From the NCBI GenBank assembly GCA_026984735.1, contig JALSRN010000081.1:61852-125851 (forward strand): a DNA stretch of 64,000 nucleotides. The letters run 5' to 3'. The notes beneath the pieces were generated by a model. It searched no databases. It saw only the letters and a list, made by a program, of their open reading frames with translations, and was not told the origin of the DNA. Numbering within the stretch: position 1 is the first letter of the stretch; each line of letters opens with the position of its first letter. Of the stretch, positions 63,270 to 64,000 are shown in pieces. Position numbers and translations under genes: made by a program. The stretch is from Sedimenticola sp. (lineage in GTDB: Bacteria > Pseudomonadota > Gammaproteobacteria > Chromatiales > Chromatiaceae).

Positions 63270-63962
63270 TCACACCGATTTCTTCAGCATCCGCTCGCGG
63301 ATGTGGCCGATGGCGCGGGTGGGGTTGAGGTGCTTGGGGCAGGCCTCCACGCAGTTCATGATGGTGTGGCAGCGGAACAGCTTGTAGGGGCCGTCCAGGG
63401 CGTCGAGGCGCTCCTCCTCGGCCTGGTCGCGGCTGTCGGCGAGAAAGCGCCAGGCCACCAGCAGCGCCTGGGGACCGAGGAACTTGTCGGGGTTCCACCA
63501 GAAGGAGGGGCAGGCGGTGGAGCAGCAGCCGCAGAGGATGCACTCCCACAGGCCGTCCAGCCGCGCCCGCTCCTCCGGGCTCTGCAACACCTCCTGCTCC
63601 GGTTCGGGGTCGCGGCGCTTGAGCCAGGGCTGCACCGCTTCGTACTGCGCGTAGAAGCGGCTCATGTCCACCACCAGGTCGCGGATCACCGGGCGCCCCG
63701 GCAGGGGGCGCACCACCACCGGCTCCTTCAGCTCGGCCATGGGCGTGATGCAGGCCAGGCGGTTGCGACCGTTGACGTTCACCGCGTCGGAACCGCACAC
63801 CCCTTCGCCGCAGGAGTGGCGGAAGGTGAAGGATTCGTCCCGCGCCTTGATCTCCAAGAGCGCGTCGCGCAGCATCATGCCGCGCACCGTCTCGACCTGG
63901 TGGCTCTCCAGGCGCGGCTCCCGGTCCCGTTCGGGATCGAAGCGCCAGACACGAATCTCCAT
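63270..63962 (-). CDS. sdhB: Succinate dehydrogenase iron-sulfur subunit
   Basis: Protein of 230 residues with three cluster motifs: [2Fe-2S] HSCGEGVCGSDAVNVNGRN ending in LAC; [4Fe-4S] WECILCGCCSTACPSFWWNP; [3Fe-4S] CHTIMNCVEACPKHLNP. It passes electrons from SdhA to quinone at the inner membrane. It overlaps sdhA by one base. Confidence 0.97.
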   Translation of the reverse strand: MEIRVWRFDPERDREPRLESHQVETVRGMMLRDALLEIKARDESFTFRHSCGEGVCGSDAVNVNGRNRLACITPMAELKEPVVVRPLPGRPVIRDLVVDMSRFYAQYEAVQPWLKRRDPEPEQEVLQSPEERARLDGLWECILCGCCSTACPSFWWNPDKFLGPQALLVAWRFLADSRDQAEEERLDALDGPYKLFRCHTIMNCVEACPKHLNPTRAIGHIRERMLKKSV

Positions 63963-64000
63963 CAGTACACCCTCTCCTTCGGCGGAATGCTCTCCACGGT
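63962..64000 (-). CDS. sdhA: Succinate dehydrogenase flavoprotein subunit, last codons
   Basis: Only the final 12 codons and stop are inside the window (TVESIPPKERVY). The PPKxRVY ending is typical of SdhA, and the TGATG overlap with sdhB fits the operon. The rest lies beyond the right edge. Confidence 0.85.
   Translation of the reverse strand, partial: TVESIPPKERVY

Overview
The window is a 64 kb piece of a high-GC proteobacterial chromosome, most likely from a motile, respiring gammaproteobacterium. Evidence for this is a FleQ-type sigma-54 activator, FlgM/FliA control, a PomAB-like stator, adjacent argE and argA, SdhE, RF3, GlnD next to map/rpsB/tsf, and an MSHA-type pilus locus. A betaproteobacterium cannot be excluded from the sequence alone. 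No rRNA, tRNA, prophage or CRISPR array was found.

Layout. (1) 1-11.5 kb, minus strand: an MSHA-type pilus operon in the order mshM-L-N-E-G-I-J-K followed by two prepilin-like genes, the last cut by the window edge. Most junctions overlap by a few bases, and a consensus-perfect sigma-54 promoter lies upstream of mshM. (2) 12.3-26.8 kb, minus strand: late and middle flagellar genes fliT, fliS, fliD, flaG, fliC, flgL, flgK, then flgJ back to flgB. (3) 27.2-34.3 kb, plus strand: flgA, flgM, flgN, two diguanylate cyclases, motA, motB and a PilZ protein. fleQ converges on these, at 34.3-35.7 kb. (4) 36-38.5 kb: a TetR regulator, a third, membrane-bound diguanylate cyclase, and a DUF6499-like protein. 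(5) 38.5-45.1 kb, plus strand: argE, argA, a DUF6498-like membrane protein, a cation efflux protein, dusA, a DUF5335-like protein, a phosphoribosyltransferase and a DUF2892 protein. (6) 45.2-57.9 kb: palindromic repeats, tsf and rpsB (minus), map and glnD (plus), tsaB and a small gene (minus), then sucA, sucB and a class I fumarase (plus). (7) 57.9-59.85 kb: a scrambled island with a perfect 50-bp palindrome, a low-GC DUF4870 gene, two transposase fragments and a tyrosine-integrase fragment. (8) 59.85-64 kb, minus strand: a META-domain protein, a BolA-family gene, a second repeat cluster, prfC, sdhE, sdhB and the last codons of sdhA.

How the genes work together. Regions 1-4 look like a compact motility/attachment switch. 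I read five sigma-54 promoters (mshM, fliD, flgB, flgA and the first cyclase) and five FliA (sigma-28) promoters (fliC, flgK, flgM, the second cyclase and motA) directly from the sequence. All three cyclases keep a GGDEF-type active site and an RxxD inhibitory site. The likely c-di-GMP receivers are also here: FleQ with an LFRS motif, MshE with an MshEN domain, and a PilZ protein translationally coupled to motB. The regulatory wiring is inferred from sequence motifs. The gene identities are mostly secure.
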